Source of the DNA: Roridomyces roridus
Lineage: Eukaryota > Basidiomycota > Agaricomycetes > Agaricales > Mycenaceae
DNA length: 64,000 nt
Assembly: GCA_029378245.1 (NCBI GenBank)
Contig: JARKIF010000043.1
Coordinates: 186,001 to 250,000, forward strand
Direction: 5' to 3'
Part shown: positions 21,309-33,707 of the stretch, one piece after another
Position numbering within the stretch: position 1 is the stretch's first letter
Layout of the letters: every line of letters starts with the position of its first letter
Position numbers and translations under genes: made by a program
The notes under the pieces: model-generated
Database searches by the model: none
Told to the model about the DNA's origin: nothing
The model's input: the letters and a program-made list of their open reading frames with translations, nothing else

Positions 21309-24175
21309 ATGGACGCCAGGAGCAAGAAATCAAATGACATCAGCAAATTGGCAAAGCCAACAGTAATCAACAAAACCACCTTGTCCTGGACTATCACCAT
21401 GTTTCAAGTGGAAATCCACTCTTTCGACGACTACACCTTGCCCAAGTCGATATCCGACATATATCAACTGCTAGAGCACGCCCAACCCGAAGACGAGTTG
21501 AACCTCCCGGGGGATATCTACGAATTGGCCTCACACACCGGCTGGAGCAGTCAACTCGGCTCTGCGCTGTGAATCTCCAACTTGACCTTTTGTGCAAGGT
21601 TTCATCAAGATTTTGGGCTCCATTTCTTCGAGCGATAGAATTAATCTGTGCGTTTTGACTTGGATTTCTGTCATGGGCTCAATTGTACTTTTAGATCTCA
21701 TAAACCATTTGTTCGAGCATGTAACACGCAGCTCAAGGACGAGCTCGACGGAGTTACAGAGTTGATGGCTCGCTACGTCGTGCAAGACTTTGTCCAAGGC
21801 TCTTCCGAGTCTCAGGACGTACACGGCGAACCAATTGAAGCTGCAAGTCCTTCGGACGACGCTTCCGACGAGACTTCAGAAGACGATACTTCTTCCTCTG
21901 ATTCTCAGCCATCCAAGTCATCCATCGATGTTTCGCTAGAAGGACATGTGCTACCTGGTAAAGGGAAGCATACAAACGCGGTTGTTCCGCTCCTTTGTCT
22001 TGCAGATGGTCAGAACATCTTGGATCTCATGATAAGCCTCGCTTGCCAACGTTTTGTCTGGGGAATCTCCGAGCCAGCGATCGGCTTTGCTCTATCTTCC
22101 TCTGCCCCAGTTATGGAACTCGTAGTCTCATGGTTGGATCCGTCGACGGTAAGGGTTACCAATCTGCACATTTATCTATGTAATTCACCGTAACGTTCAG
22201 CGCATTCTTCACATAACTCACGACATCGGCCGTCCCACAATTGGCTCCTTTGATTTCACGGCTCTTCCCTCCATCCTCCGCTTTTCCAAATTTGTTCTCG
22301 GGCTTTCGCCGAGTATTGCCAGTATTGTGCAAGCTGCTTCCCGGTCTTGCGAGAAGAACAAGCTCAATTGGAGAGCAGACGGTCCACAATTCGATGGAGA
22401 TCTGACTAGCACGGAACGGGTGACTCGATGGGTCTACGACATTCAAAATGAGCCGCACACGGATGAAGTACTGGAGTGCCATCCGTCCTCGGATTCGGCT
22501 GCGTAACCACTTCAATTTTACGCCATGTCTTCTTCCCTCACTATTTCTTCTCAGTCCCACCCCGATCCTTGGCGAAGAGGCCACCAATGGCCTCCACTTC
22601 AGAGTCTCGACCGAATCGAGTGTCAGTGAGAGCATCGGACCAGATCCTCAGAGCCAAGATGAAAATTCGGTCTCTGATCCAGCCGAAGCTCTAGCACGCC
22701 GTTCATGCGAACTCCCGTGCGTTTTCTTTTCACGCTGAAGGAGTCGTCATCTTTGACTCCGCCTTATAAAGGCCCCCACCACCCCTCGACGACGATGCGC
22801 CGCCCAGTCCTTTGCTCTCGACCGGCGTTCTCGCTCTATTTTTCTCTTTGAGCATCCTGTGAAAAGGTTCAAAGAGGAAGCGGAGGAAATCAACGACAAG
22901 ATGAAGTCGTACACCACGATGGCTTCTTTCGCATGGTTCCCGCCTTCGGTTCAGGTTCGTAATCCTTGCTCCGCAGATATCTCTTTTTTGAATGGACCCA
23001 AGGATCCATTACCGAACCTCGTCGACGCGCCGCTTCCTCAGAAGAGTGCTTTGCTTCAAGTGGCTCAACAGTCTCAGTCGCTGCTCGAGCCAGAGCATGA
23101 AAATATCGTTCGCCGGCAGATATTTCTTCTCTTCTACGCGTCGGCGCCTGCCGAGACTCGAGTTTACGAGGATGACAATCGTAATGAATGGAATGCTCTT
23201 CTTCTCGGTTTCTACACCCAGAAGGAAGAAATTGTCTCACCAACTGTTCGGTGCGTGGCTGTTTCCTTGCACGGACCAATGCAAGACCAATGATAACATT
23301 CTGCGGCAGTTTTGAACAAACCGTCCCTTTCAGTAAAAACATATTGGCCGAAGAGACCGATCCAGACGAGCTCTCGGCTGTTTTGGGGCGAGAAGTCTAT
23401 TCGAACATCAAATTCTGCCTCGCGAGTACAATGACCGTTGAAGCATTCGACGTTTGGTCGGATGTGTACAGGGATGCGGGTAAAGCTCACGATCAGGCAT
23501 ATTATCTGCTGCGCTCGTATATGGACTATTGCAGCTCCCCCAAGCAACGACGAAAACTCCAACTAGATATTCGGTGCCGTTCTTGTCTGGAACACTAACA
23601 CGGAATGTGCGACGCCATCTGCTTTTTCACCGTCCTCGTACCTCCTTCGATCCAGTCGGCTGAACTGAATACAATTCTCTAACAGACTCGAAGATGGATC
23701 CCAAAAGCAAGCAAGTTCTGTTTCCACATTTCATTGTCGTGCACAAGAAACCAGACGATACGGATACGCAAGCCAAGGCTATGAATCGCGGACGGGCGCA
23801 CCTGATTTCCTTGATTGCCTTCTATGCTGCTCTTGGAATCGTAGATCGCTCGTTTTATGCCTTTGTTACCAGTGGTCCCAAGGGTATACTGCTCATGGGC
23901 TGGAAGTCAACCCAGTTTGAGGTACACTTGAAATATATTTGCAGGTTCACATCTCATAATTCCACAACTCGCAGCGCACCTACGTATTCGAAAAGAATAT
24001 CATCAACGTTGACATTCGTCAACCGAGTGAGGCGTATCGGTTTGCGGTCTTCTTGCTACGTCTTCGAGAAGAGCAAGCGGATTTGATGAGACGAGTGCAG
24101 AGTGCGCTTGAGGCTGGGGCGCATACACGGTCAGAGTTCCTTGGCTGGCGGGCTCGGAAGGAGGCAGACGCATAA
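21309..24175 (+). CDS. Gene X: unknown multi-exon fungal protein
   Basis: No family recognised. From the ATG at 21309 I can follow a chain of exons: HSFDDYTLPKSISDIYQLLE; a region near 21610-21640; SHKPFVRACNTQLKDELDGV to WLDPST (ends about 22149); RILHITHDIGRPTIGSFDF to SSDSA (22201-22502); PTPILGEEATNGLHF to SCELP (22557-22720); FKEEAEEINDKMKSY to VSPTVR (22868-23249); FEQTVPFSKNILAEETDPDE to LDIR (23311-23572); MDPKSKQVLFPHFIVVHKKP to STQFE (23694-23921); then RTYVFEKNIINVDIRQPSEA to the TAA at 24173-24175. Most junctions fit the frame, but the one near 21570-21600 does not by eye. An acidic, Ser-rich stretch (SDETSEDDTSSSDSQPS) looks disordered. A truncated copy lies at 28880-29121. Confidence 0.55.
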
Positions 24176-24355
24176 AACTGGACATTCAATGACAATAGCT
24201 TTTGGTTGAAATTTCAGGGTGCATCACATTTGTTCGCTTCTGAATGGGTATCGACTCGAATTTCGTTCCTTCAACTCAGAGCCCCAGAAACCAAGTGAAT
24301 GCCGTCCTTTCGGACTGAACCTAAATACAGAATACATAAAATATATACACCATGC

Positions 24356-26334
24356 TCAACTCCTCGGCTGATGATACGCAAAAAACCCTATCGTAACCAC
24401 ACAAACCGAAATACTCCACACAAACCCACCAATCCAAACACCCCCAGCCGAATCCCTCAGCTCCGCATCCGTCTTGAACACCGGAGCCCAACCAACGTGC
24501 ATTTCCATAGACAACCCGTTGGTTTGACACCAGCAGTTCTGGAACGCGCCAATGTCCTCGAGCACGGTGGACGCGATGATCCAACCGGCGTTGCAGATAG
24601 CCAGTCCTTTGCCGGAGAGCCGGAGGAGGACTGCGAACGCGCCGAGCGTGAAAGATACAGGTTTGGAAGGGTCCTGCTCGAGGCGATGCATGTACGTGTG
24701 CGAAGCGAGGTGTGCGAGGACGAGGAGGATCCACGAGACGGTTGCTGCGACACTGTAGAGGAGGTAGCTGCCTGAACGGCAGCCCAGACCCACTGGAGTT
24801 GTTAAGTATGCCACGAAAATCGCGGCGCCTGCTGTTCCCCATTGGAGGAATAAACCGATAAAGGCGGCGCCGAGCATATGGTGGATCGTCGTGGCGGAGA
24901 TATCTTTCCGCCCTTCGAACGCAACCAAATCTTGTTGGGGCGCGAGGTCGCAGATTGCGGCGGCCTCTTCGGGGGTCAACGGGATCGGCGCGTTGCGCTG
25001 GAACTTGCTGAGCGCAGAGTCGAAACCACTATGTACATGTTTGGTGAATGCAGACCAGGTGAAGATGCGAGCGTAGTTGAAAATGGGTCCCTCCCTCCTT
25101 TCATCGCCGCGAATGTCGAAGCCCCACCACGTCGGAGCGGGAACAGGCTGTGAATGGGAGGGGTTGTGGTCTTTTTCAACTGCCAATTGGGCACTATCCG
25201 CCGAAAGTTGACTGGTCGACCCTTGGGGTTTGGGCAGACGCAAATATAAATCTGCATCCGGACACAAGCCTGTTTGGTGCACGAAATCGTCGCGGTCGCG
25301 CGCTGGGATGACCTTGTTGTCGGTCAAGGCCTCTTTGATACAACCAGCCTTGTCCTGCGATCCGACTTGAACATAACTACGAATTTATGAGTACCAAAAG
25401 AGGATGCGAGAATGGAGCATACCCGTAGACAACGGGGAACCTGTGCAATTGTTAGGAAGCGGAAACAAAGCAAGTTGAAAACGTACATCCAAGTCCACAG
25501 TGTGCTCGATGCAAACTGATTACCGACTTCAGGGCTGCCCAACGAATCGTGGACGGCCCCAATGAAAGAAAACAAATAAGCCAAGGCCGCCATGAGAACT
25601 AAAAGATTAGTCGAGTGTAAACAACGAAAATTTGTCTCACCTTGCGCTAGAAACGAATACGTGAACCCACGACGAGTGTTTTTAAGATCTTTGTGAGCAA
25701 TTTTCCAAAAGTTCTTGCGATCTCGGTCGTTGATGATGAGCAGGCTAGCGAGCTCGCCATCTCGCTGATTCGCACGCATCGGACACTGCTGAACCTCAAC
25801 GAGGATAAAAGCAGCTTGGTCGAGCCTGTCTTGAATGTATCCGTACGTATCTTGACGTGTGTTCTTCAGCGCCCTTTCTTTGAGGTGTCGGAATTTACGG
25901 AAGGTGAACCATCGGTTGAAGGCCGTCAGAGCGAGCGAGTATGTAGCCAACACGGGGCTTCCGACGGCCAGACAGCCGCTGAGCAAGTTCATCCAGCCCT
26001 TGGCTTCGAAGGGCAGTTGGGCGATAAGGGCTAGCCATGGTAGCAACCACGTAGTCATGATAACCGCCGAGGTGGTGAAATCGACACTCTAAGCCAAGTC
26101 AGGCCAAGAAATCCCTCCAAAGTAGGAACTCACCTGCTTTATCACATTATTTCCACAGGTTTCATAACACACTTGAGCTGTGATACCCCAAACGTCGCTC
26201 GTGATGTTGGCGCCCGCAGGACAGGTGGCAGAGTTGCCAGAGAGATCGACGAGCCCGGAGGAACTGCAATTGAACTTGGCTGCGCAGGCAGTCTGCCAGT
26301 CTGGCACGAGCGTCGTACCGAGGGAGTTGCCCAT
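24356..26334 (-). CDS. TM1 family polytopic membrane protein, copy A
   Basis: Function unknown. The start ATG is at 26334 (MGNSLGTTLVPDW). Exon 1 ends NNVIKQ, and a 45-base intron leads to SVDFTTSAVIMTTWLLPWLA. Further small introns follow FLAQ, WTWM and VVYG. The last and longest exon ends YHQPRS at 24356. The layout is a short N-terminal segment with five to six cysteines and no classical signal peptide; two membrane helices (TTWLLPWLALIAQLPF and SGCLAVGSPVLATYSLALTA); a cytosolic-looking loop with VEVQQCPMRANQRDGELA; two more helices; a soluble middle with FDIRGDERREGPIFNYARIF; then four or more helices including FIGLFLQWGTAGAAIFVAYL and VWIGGFVWSISVCVVTIGFF. About 560 residues. It lies 3' of a TM2 gene on the same strand. 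Closest copy in the window is 29367-31356. Confidence 0.8.
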
Positions 26335-26626
26335 GAGTCGAGAGGATTGAAGCCGAGAATGACCTGGTTTATATTGGCCAAAGATAGTAACAATGGCTGT
26401 AAAGCGTCTATCTCTCAAATGCTGGAAAGCTGTTGTGATTGCCGCTCCCAGCTACAAACCCGAGAAGACCATCCACTGGGAAGTAAACCCGTTACCCGCC
26501 CGATTCAGACTGGAAGATAGTGGCGCACAATTCCCGGATTCTGTTACATGTACCGAAGTCATCCCGATCAGAATGCCAAGAACAGAGCTGGGATTCCCGA
26601 AAGCGAAACTCTGGAGACTACTGTGA

Positions 26627-27868
26627 CTACAGGTGGGGAATATAAATCCTCCAATCTACGTCCCTGAATGCAGATGATGGAAGAAATCGTAACTCGGCAA
26701 AGGGAAGTGTGATGAGAAACAAGCGTGCAATGATGTATGTAAAAAGAAGAGGAAGGAGGAAGAAATTGGGGCAATTGTGTATCCTAATAGGTCTCTCAGA
26801 TTTGAAGATAAAGCAGGGGATCATACAGAGGAAGGTCCAAGGTATGTGGAGAACCACCACGGAGGACACCCCCCAGAGCACTCGTTCCGCGCTTGTGGGG
26901 AAGACATCTTGCCCCAGTGCGGCCCAGTGTATACAAGCGAAAACTGTCCCACTGAGAGGTGGCATCCAGACACCAAGGTGGTCAATCAAGCCGGGAATCG
27001 GAGAGGACCAGAAATCGGGGACCGAGGTAAGCCCCTCTTGATTGAAGTCATCATCGCCCTCCTGATGTCCGAAAAGGACCATGGCGGAATGAATATGTCG
27101 AGGGAATTTTTTGTGGCGGGGGAGTTGTTCCGGCTGAGATGTCCCCACGACGATGTGCCGCTCAACACCCAGGGGCTTGTGCCACCAAAGTAACCAGGTG
27201 AAGACATTCATGACGGCGAACGCCATGGTGGCAACCTCCAGCTGGGTAACCACAAGATGTTGGTGCACGCGAGCAAGGCATTGTGTGATGAACCACAAAC
27301 CCTGCGCGAGCGCCACACCTTTAGAGAACGGATCGCCTTTGCCCCTGTCCTTAAGGTCCTCCACGTCGATACTTGTTATGGATTTCAATGTCTCCTGGTC
27401 TTCTAGTTGCTCCGTCATGGCCACCACATAGCCTGACGAGCCAACGAATCCACCCATCGCAAAGAAGAAGCCGTGGGTGATGGAGAAACCGTCAAATTCT
27501 ACACCAAACTTCAAGCGGAGAATCGATGCACACCGGTCCCACTCACCCTTGGATAATCGCCACGCAGCCACAAGCTGTCTATGCGCGAATCCCACCATGA
27601 TTTCCGGTGCCATAATAGCAATGAGCATCATCTTGAGCTTTCGCCAGAAGAGCGCTATTGCACTCTGATGGGGTGGTGGCACATTTGGGTGAACCGAGAC
27701 CCAGGTAAAGGCGAAAATCGTCGCGAGGCAGCCCCAGACGATTTGAAAGAGCGTCCGGCAGTTGTTGATATCTTGGCAAGTGTCATCTGACCGACGATGA
27801 GGATCCGCCGGAGGACCCGGGGCGGCGGTTGATGAGAGAACATAAGTGAGCAAGAGGAGAAAAGGCAT
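26627..27868 (-). CDS. TM2 family polytopic membrane protein, intact copy
   Basis: An uninterrupted frame of 413 residues starting MPFLLLLTYVLSSTAAPG, which looks like a signal peptide. The segment CRTLFQIVWGCLATIFAFTW then VSVHPNVPPP is the signature of a large fungal family of unnamed membrane proteins, which also usually end in a D-x-x-W-x-x-YIPHL tail, here DVDWRIYIPHL. Other marks are MMLIAIMAPEIMVGFAHRQ, FFFAMGGFVGSSGYVVAMTE and FTWLLWWHKPLGV. Five or more membrane helices are likely. Biochemical function is unknown. It is 292 bases upstream of TM1 copy A on the same strand, and the same pair recurs at 29-33 kb. Confidence 0.8.
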   Translation of the reverse strand: MPFLLLLTYVLSSTAAPGPPADPHRRSDDTCQDINNCRTLFQIVWGCLATIFAFTWVSVHPNVPPPHQSAIALFWRKLKMMLIAIMAPEIMVGFAHRQLVAAWRLSKGEWDRCASILRLKFGVEFDGFSITHGFFFAMGGFVGSSGYVVAMTEQLEDQETLKSITSIDVEDLKDRGKGDPFSKGVALAQGLWFITQCLARVHQHLVVTQLEVATMAFAVMNVFTWLLWWHKPLGVERHIVVGTSQPEQLPRHKKFPRHIHSAMVLFGHQEGDDDFNQEGLTSVPDFWSSPIPGLIDHLGVWMPPLSGTVFACIHWAALGQDVFPTSAERVLWGVSSVVVLHIPWTFLCMIPCFIFKSERPIRIHNCPNFFLLPLLFTYIIARLFLITLPFAELRFLPSSAFRDVDWRIYIPHL

Positions 27869-28699
27869 GGTAGAAGGGATAGGAAGGACGCAGTATGCGA
27901 CTGAAGTATGTCAAGTGTGCACGTATTCTTGGAAAAAAGAGGCATGCCGACTCAGCGCAGCATCGCATGCTCGCCTCGTTTCCACAGCTTTCGGACCAAC
28001 ATCCCCCACTCACCCGATGCTTTCGGGAAGAATAGATACGGTATGAAGTGGCCGCAACAGGGCAGCATGTCCAGAAACGTGTATCTCGATCGCATATGGA
28101 TGACCTCTCCGTTGCAATCACCGCACATTCTAGATGACGCACACACTGGCAGAGAGCACTTGAATTGAGCTGCAGGCGCCAGGCCGTAGTGCCATTCGAG
28201 CGTGTGCAGAGCTGCAGCGGGAGATAAGCACACGGCAAGAGGCAAGTTTTTTGAAGTTGCGGCATTTACACGTCACCGGAAATTTGCCCTTTTCGATGCG
28301 GCGCCCGACGGCGAACCGCCAGAGCCGACCACGAGCGGAGAAGCCTGGAAGACGCGGCACGCTGGCCCTTGAAGTTGATCTTGAGGAGTCGGAAAACAAG
28401 ACGGAGACAGTGAGATCCAAAGAGACGAAAAAGAGACGGCAGACGAGGCAGAGTCGTCCATTCAACTGTTGTCTGATAGAGAAAGGATCCGAACCAGCAT
28501 ATGATTTTGGCCAGATTTTCGCAGCCAAGTACTCATAAAGTCGAGGTACGGGCTGTATCTAGAGGGCCGCCGCGGCGGCGCTGCTGAGCCTCAGCTAGAG
28601 TCCCCTGTCGTTCAAGGATTTGGAGCCCCAGGAAAGAGCAACAATGGTGCGGGCGTGCTTCCACCAACGAGAGCAAGGGGAAAGTGCGCTAATGTGTCA
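27869..28699. other. Intergenic upstream of TM2
   Basis: Overlapping short frames on both strands, none with a motif. At 28560-28610 there is a GC-rich palindromic stretch (GCCGCCGCGGCGGCG). No gene is supported. Confidence 0.3.
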
Positions 28700-28879
28700 G
28701 TGTAAGAAACAAGGTGGGTGATGACGCATCAATTTGATGCGCCATCGGGCGCAATCTCCACTATGTAATTCTCCGACTCCGATAATATTACCAAAAAGTG
28801 TCCGTATCCTAACCAAGTAACGACAGAAAAAGAGGTGAGTATACAATAATAATGCGTTGTGCGGCGAGTAGGAGCGTGT
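28700..28879 (+). repeat. Direct repeat R1 at the junction of the duplicated block
   Basis: About 170-180 bp that recur at 33708-33872: GACGCATCAATTTGATGCGCC (palindromic core), CCGATAATATTA, AACCAAGTAACGACAGAAAA, and ATACAATAATAATGCGTTGT, ending GGCGAGTAGGAGCGTGT. The second half is nearly identical in the two copies. The copies bracket the second X-TM1-TM2 block. A shorter, diverged reverse copy of the palindromic part lies at 38920-38967. Confidence 0.75.
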
Positions 28880-29121
28880 CAGAGCTAATCATTTGCTACG
28901 TCGTGGAAGTCTTTGGCGAGGCCTCTACTATCTCCGGGGACGTACACGGCGAGTCAATCGAAGTTGCAAATCCTTCCGAAGACGCTTCCAACCGCACAGA
29001 CGGAAAGAGTTCCTTGGCTGGTGCATTCGGAAGGAGGCAGACGCACAAAGCATGGTCACTCAATAGCTTTTGGTTGAAATTTCAAGGCGGGGCCTGCATT
29101 TGTTGTATCCTAATTATGTAG
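28880..29121 (+). pseudogene. Truncated, internally deleted copy of gene X
   Basis: Directly after R1 the sequence matches the middle of gene X (21755-21860: ...DVHGE-IE-A-PS-DAS) and then jumps to its 3' end and trailer (24130-24240: TTCCTTGGCTGG, GGAAGGAGGCAGACGCA, ATAGCTTTTGGTTGAAATTTCA). More than 2 kb of the gene is missing. It is a relic of the block duplication. The open frame through it is fortuitous. Confidence 0.75.
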
Positions 29122-29366
29122 CTGCTTCTAAGTGGACCACGAATCACCTCGGATCGAATTTGGCTCGCCCCAGGAATTCAAGATATGTGCGCCGTGACAA
29201 GCCAGGATTTCAACTGAGATAGTTTGGATGCCCCCAAAACCAAGTCGTCCTATGGACGACGTTCTATAAAACCCGGGTAACTTGACAGCGCTCATCCTTT
29301 GGGACTGGGCGAACCAGACAGCGGCACTACCTACAAAATACATTACATCGAATCTATACCCCATGC

Positions 29367-31356
29367 TCAACTCCTCGGCTGGCGATACGCAAAAAACCCC
29401 ATCGTAACCACACAAACCGAAATACTCCACACAAACCCACCAATCCAAACACCCCCAGCCGAATCCCTCAGCTCCGCATCCGTCTTGAACACCGGGGCCC
29501 AACCAACGTGCTTTTCCATAGACAGCCCGTTGGTTTGACACCAGCAGTTCTGGAACGCGCCAATGTCCTCGAGGACGGTGGACGCGATGATCCAACCGGC
29601 GTTGCAGATAGCCAGTCCTTTGCCGGAGAGCCGGAGGAGGACTGCGAAAGCGCCGAGTGTGGAAGATACAGGTTTCGAGGGGTCCTGCTCGAGGCGATGC
29701 ATGTATGTGTGTGAAGCGAGGTGCGCGAGGACGAGGAGGATCCACGAGACGGTTGCTGCGACACTGTAGAGGAGGTAGCTGCCTGAACGGCAGCCCAGAC
29801 CGACTGGAGTTGTTAGGTATGCCACAAAGATTGCCGCGCCTGCCGTGCCCCATTGGAGGAATAAACCGATAAAGGCGGCACCGAGGATATGGTGGATCGT
29901 CGTGGCGGATATGTTCTTCCGCCCTTCGAACGCAACCAGATCTTGTTGCGGCTCGAGGTCGCAGATTGCGGCCGCGTCTTCGGGGGTCAACGGGATCGGC
30001 GCGTTGCGCTGGAATTTGCTGAGCGCAGACTCGAAACCGTTATGTACGTGTTTGGTGAATGCAGACCAGGTGAAGATGCGCGCGTAGTTGAAAATCGGTC
30101 CCTCCCTCCTTTCATCGCCGCGAATGTCGAAGCCCCACCACGTCGGAGCGGGAACAGGCTGCGAATGGGAGGGGTTGTGGTCTTTTTCAACCGCTAATTG
30201 GGTATCCGCGGAAAGTTGACTGGTCGACCCTTGGGGTTTGGGCAGACGTAAATACAGATCTGCATCCGGACACAAGGCGGTTTGGTGCACGAAATCGTCG
30301 CGGTCGCGCGCAGGGATGACTTTATTGTCGGTCAAAGCCTCCTTGATACAGCCGGCCTGGTCCTGCGATCCAACTTGAACATAACTACGAATTTCTGAGT
30401 ATCAAAAGAAGATGCAGGAATAGAGCATACCCATAGACGACGGGGAACCTGTGAAATTGTTAGGAAGTGGGGGAAAAAAAAAACATGTTGAAAACGCACA
30501 TCCAAGTCCAGAGTGTGCTCGATGCAAACTGAAAACCGACTTCAGGGCTGCCCAACGAGTCGTGGACGGCCCCAATGAAAGAAAACAAATACGCCAAAGC
30601 CGCCATGAGAACTAAAATATTAGTCCAGTACAAACAACGCGAATCTCTCTCACCTTGTGCCAGAAACGCATATGTGAACCCACGACGAGTGTTTTTAAGA
30701 TCTTTTTGAGCAATCTTCCAAAAGTTCTTGCGATCTCGGTCGTTAATAATGAGCAGGCTAGCGAGCTCGCCTTCTCGCTGATTTGCACGCATCGGACACT
30801 GCTGCACCTCGACGAGGATAAAAGCAGCTTGGTCGAGCCTGTCTTGAATGTATCCGTACGTATTTTGTCGTGTGCTCTTCAGCGCTCTTTCTTTGAGGTG
30901 TCGGAATTTACGGAAAGTGAACCACCGATTGAAGGCCGTCAGAGCCAGCGAGTACGTAGCCAGGACGGGGCTTCCAACGGCCAGACAGCCGCTGAGTAGG
31001 TTCATCCAGCCCTTGGCTTCGAAGGGAAGTTGGGCGATCAGGGCTAGCCATGGTAACAACCACGTAGTCATGATAACCGCCGAGGTGGTGAAATCGACAC
31101 TCTGAGCCTTCAAGTCAAGGTAGGAAGTCACTCCAAAGTGAAAACCCACCTGTTTTATCACATTATTTCCACAGGTTTCATAACACACTGGAGCTGTGAT
31201 ACCCCAAACGTCCGACTGGCTTGAGATGTTGGCGCCTGCAGGACAGGTAATAGAGTTGCCAGAGAGACCGACGAGCCCGGAGGAACTGCAATTGAACTTG
31301 GCTGCGCAGGCGGTCTGCCAGTCTGGCACAAGCGTTGTACCGAGGGAGTTGTCCAT
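29367..31356 (-). CDS. TM1 family polytopic membrane protein, copy B
   Basis: Very close to copy A over its whole length, with the same exon structure. The start is MDNSLGTTLVPDW at 31356. The second residue is Asp where copies A, C and D have Gly, so a possible N-myristoylation site is lost here. All introns keep frame (after NNVIKQ, FLAQ, WTWM and before YVQVG-like sequence). The last exon begins near 30340 and ends RQPRS at 29367. The conserved centre reads FDIRGDERREGPIFNYARIF, and the C-terminal membrane helices are intact. I see no frameshift, so it is probably functional, although its TM2 partner at 32045-33346 is broken. Confidence 0.8.
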
Positions 31357-32044
31357 GAGTCGAGAGAGGATTGAAGCCGAGGATGCCAAGCTGGTTTATA
31401 TTGATTGGCCAAAGATAGTACAAAGGCTGTCCTGCGTCTATCTGTCAAATGCTGAAAAGCTGTTATGATTGACGGCTCCCAGCTACAAACCCGACAAGAC
31501 CATATACTCAGTACTGGGGAAGTAAACGCGCGCGACTGAAACTTGAAGATAGTGGCGCGGTGTATCTTCCGGGATGCTGTGAATTGAATGCCAGTCTGGA
31601 AGCGTCATGCTTGTTAAACTAATGCAGAGTTGCTTCTCGGGCTCAACCACCTCCGAGCGCGCCGCAGCGCACAGGGCCCGCGTCCACCGTAGCAACCCGC
31701 TCCTCCGAAAGTACGCCCCCTTGATACATGGAGCGGAACGGACGCCCCAGATCAGCGCAACTTTGGGTGTTGTGCCTTTGCATAACAAAATTGAAAACCG
31801 AGCATTGTGAAATCGACGGATTCCATGCAGCGCGGTAATCCAGATTCTTGAGTTTCCGGACAGTTTATCGTCGCAGTGTGCCCGAGGGACAGAGTGAGTT
31901 CGCCGCAGAAGACGACAGTGGTCGCCATCACGTGTCGAATCTTGATGAATGAGCACACCGACGCGACGCGCGTGTTTCAAGCGTGTTTTCGATTTGGGCG
32001 TTGTCACATTATTAGACGGAAAGCGAAGCTCTACAGGTTACAAC
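31357..32044. other. Spacer between TM2-B relic and TM1-B
   Basis: The part next to TM1-B (31357-31560) resembles the corresponding spacer before TM1-A (26335-26540), as expected for a block duplication. The stretch 31570-32030 has no counterpart there and no recognisable gene. Confidence 0.4.
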
Positions 32045-33346
32045 TTACAGGTGGGGAATATAACTGTCCCAATCCACGTCCACGAATGCAGATGGAGGGA
32101 GAGATCGCAACGCAGTGAAGGGAAGTACGAGAAGAAACAAGCGTGCAACGGGGTATAGAGAAGCAAAGAGAACAAATAGAGAGCCGGCAGCGATTGTAAA
32201 ATGTCGATGTCCATCAAATACCCTCCTGTCACTGAGCAAGCCCTGGAGTTTAGGCTCGGAATTGGGGGCGGGGCCATGCGACTAATGACCGGGCCGCCGA
32301 TCAATAAAACACTGCTCCAGGCAACAGGCATTGAGACGATGACCAACGAGGACACTCTCCAGATCCAGACTTCCGCGGTAGTAGGGAAGTCATCTCTCCA
32401 TGCGGCGCAGTGAATAGCACCGAAAATTGCTCCAGTAAGAAGGGGCATGATCCCGATACCAACGACGTGGCTGAGATCAACCGACTCGGAGGTTGTTGGC
32501 GACCAGAAATCGGGGACCGATGTGAGCCCTTGCGCACCGCAGGAGGCAATGGATTCTGTTCCGAAGAAGACCATTGGAAGAGAAACACTGAAAGGCAATT
32601 TTTTGCAAGGGAGGAGTCGCTGGGGAGGGCCGACGACAATTTGCCGCTCAACGCCCAGCGGTTTATCCCACCAAAGGATCCAAGTGAAGACATTCATGAC
32701 GGCAAATCCCATTGTGGCTACCTCCAGCTCGGTAACCGCTAGATGTTGGTGTACGCGAGCAAGGCAGTGTGTGGTGAACCACAAAACCTGCACGAGTGCG
32801 ACACCCTTGGAGAACGTGTCGCCTTTGCCCTTGTCCTTGATATCCTCCGCGTCGATACTGATTATGTCGTTCAATGTCTCCTGGTTTCCTAGCTGCTCCG
32901 TCGTGGCCACCACGTAGCCTGACGGGCCAACGAATCCACCCATCACAAAGAAGAAGGCGTGGGTCTTAGAGAAGCCGAACTCTAGTCCGAGCGTTAACTT
33001 CCAGCCGAGGATCTATGCACAGTTACTAACTTTTGGATAATCTCCGCGCGGCAAACCACTGTCTCGTCGCGAGTCCCACCATGCACTCGGGAGCGATGAT
33101 CGCGATGAGCATCATCCTGAGCTTTGCCCAGAAGAGCGCTATCCTGCTCTGATGCGGTGGCGGCACGTTGGGGTGAATCGAGAGTCAGGTGAAGGCGAAA
33201 ATCGTTGCAAGACACCCCCACAGGATATCGTACAGCCCACGGCTGTTGTTGATGTCGTTGCAAGTGTCGGCGGCCCGACGATCAGGATCCGTGGGAGAGG
33301 TAGCGGTCGAGGCAAGGATATGAGTGAGGACGAGGAAGAAAAGCAT
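32045..33346 (-). pseudogene. TM2 family, broken copy B
   Basis: Homologous to the intact TM2 gene. It starts MLFFLVLTHILASTATSP at 33346 and keeps the signature LWGCLATIFAFT. The next codon is TGA where the intact copy has TGG, giving an early stop at about residue 54. In the same frame the sequence goes on as LSIHPNVPPPHQSRIALFW and is lost again near 33035, so an in-frame join to FSKTHAFFFVMGGFVGPSGY needs a deletion or lost exon. A further shift near 32200 separates the main frame from the true tail VDVDWDSYIPHL, which ends at 32045. At least three lesions, so no full-length product is expected. Confidence 0.8.
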
Positions 33347-33707
33347 GTGAGATGAGAGATGGACGCAGTGGGGCAAGTTCACCGACGAGCTATATGAGAT
33401 TGACACAGCCCCTTAAGAAGACAGCATCGCATGCCCCCTCGTTTTTACAGCTTTCAGACCGCAAGTTGTGAATGTGGCATGGAATCAGACGGAACTTAAT
33501 CCAGGTGCCCTCCCTTGATACATCGGAGTGGTCCAGGGGCGGACGACACATATGTACAAGATCAGCACAATCTTCCGTGCAGCCTGGACAGTGGAAGCAT
33601 TCGTTCGTATTCACCGACCCAGGATCAGAGAGTCATCTTGAGGATATTAGGAACACAGGGATTCGCGCCTATGCGATTTGATAGCAGGGCGCGCCAGTTT
33701 GCATGAG

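Noticed and set aside
28780..28800. TAATATTAC, the nonanucleotide of geminivirus-type replication origins, inside repeat R1
   Set aside because: There is no flanking stem, no Rep gene nearby, and the second copy (33780) reads TAATATTAA. Chance in A/T-rich sequence.
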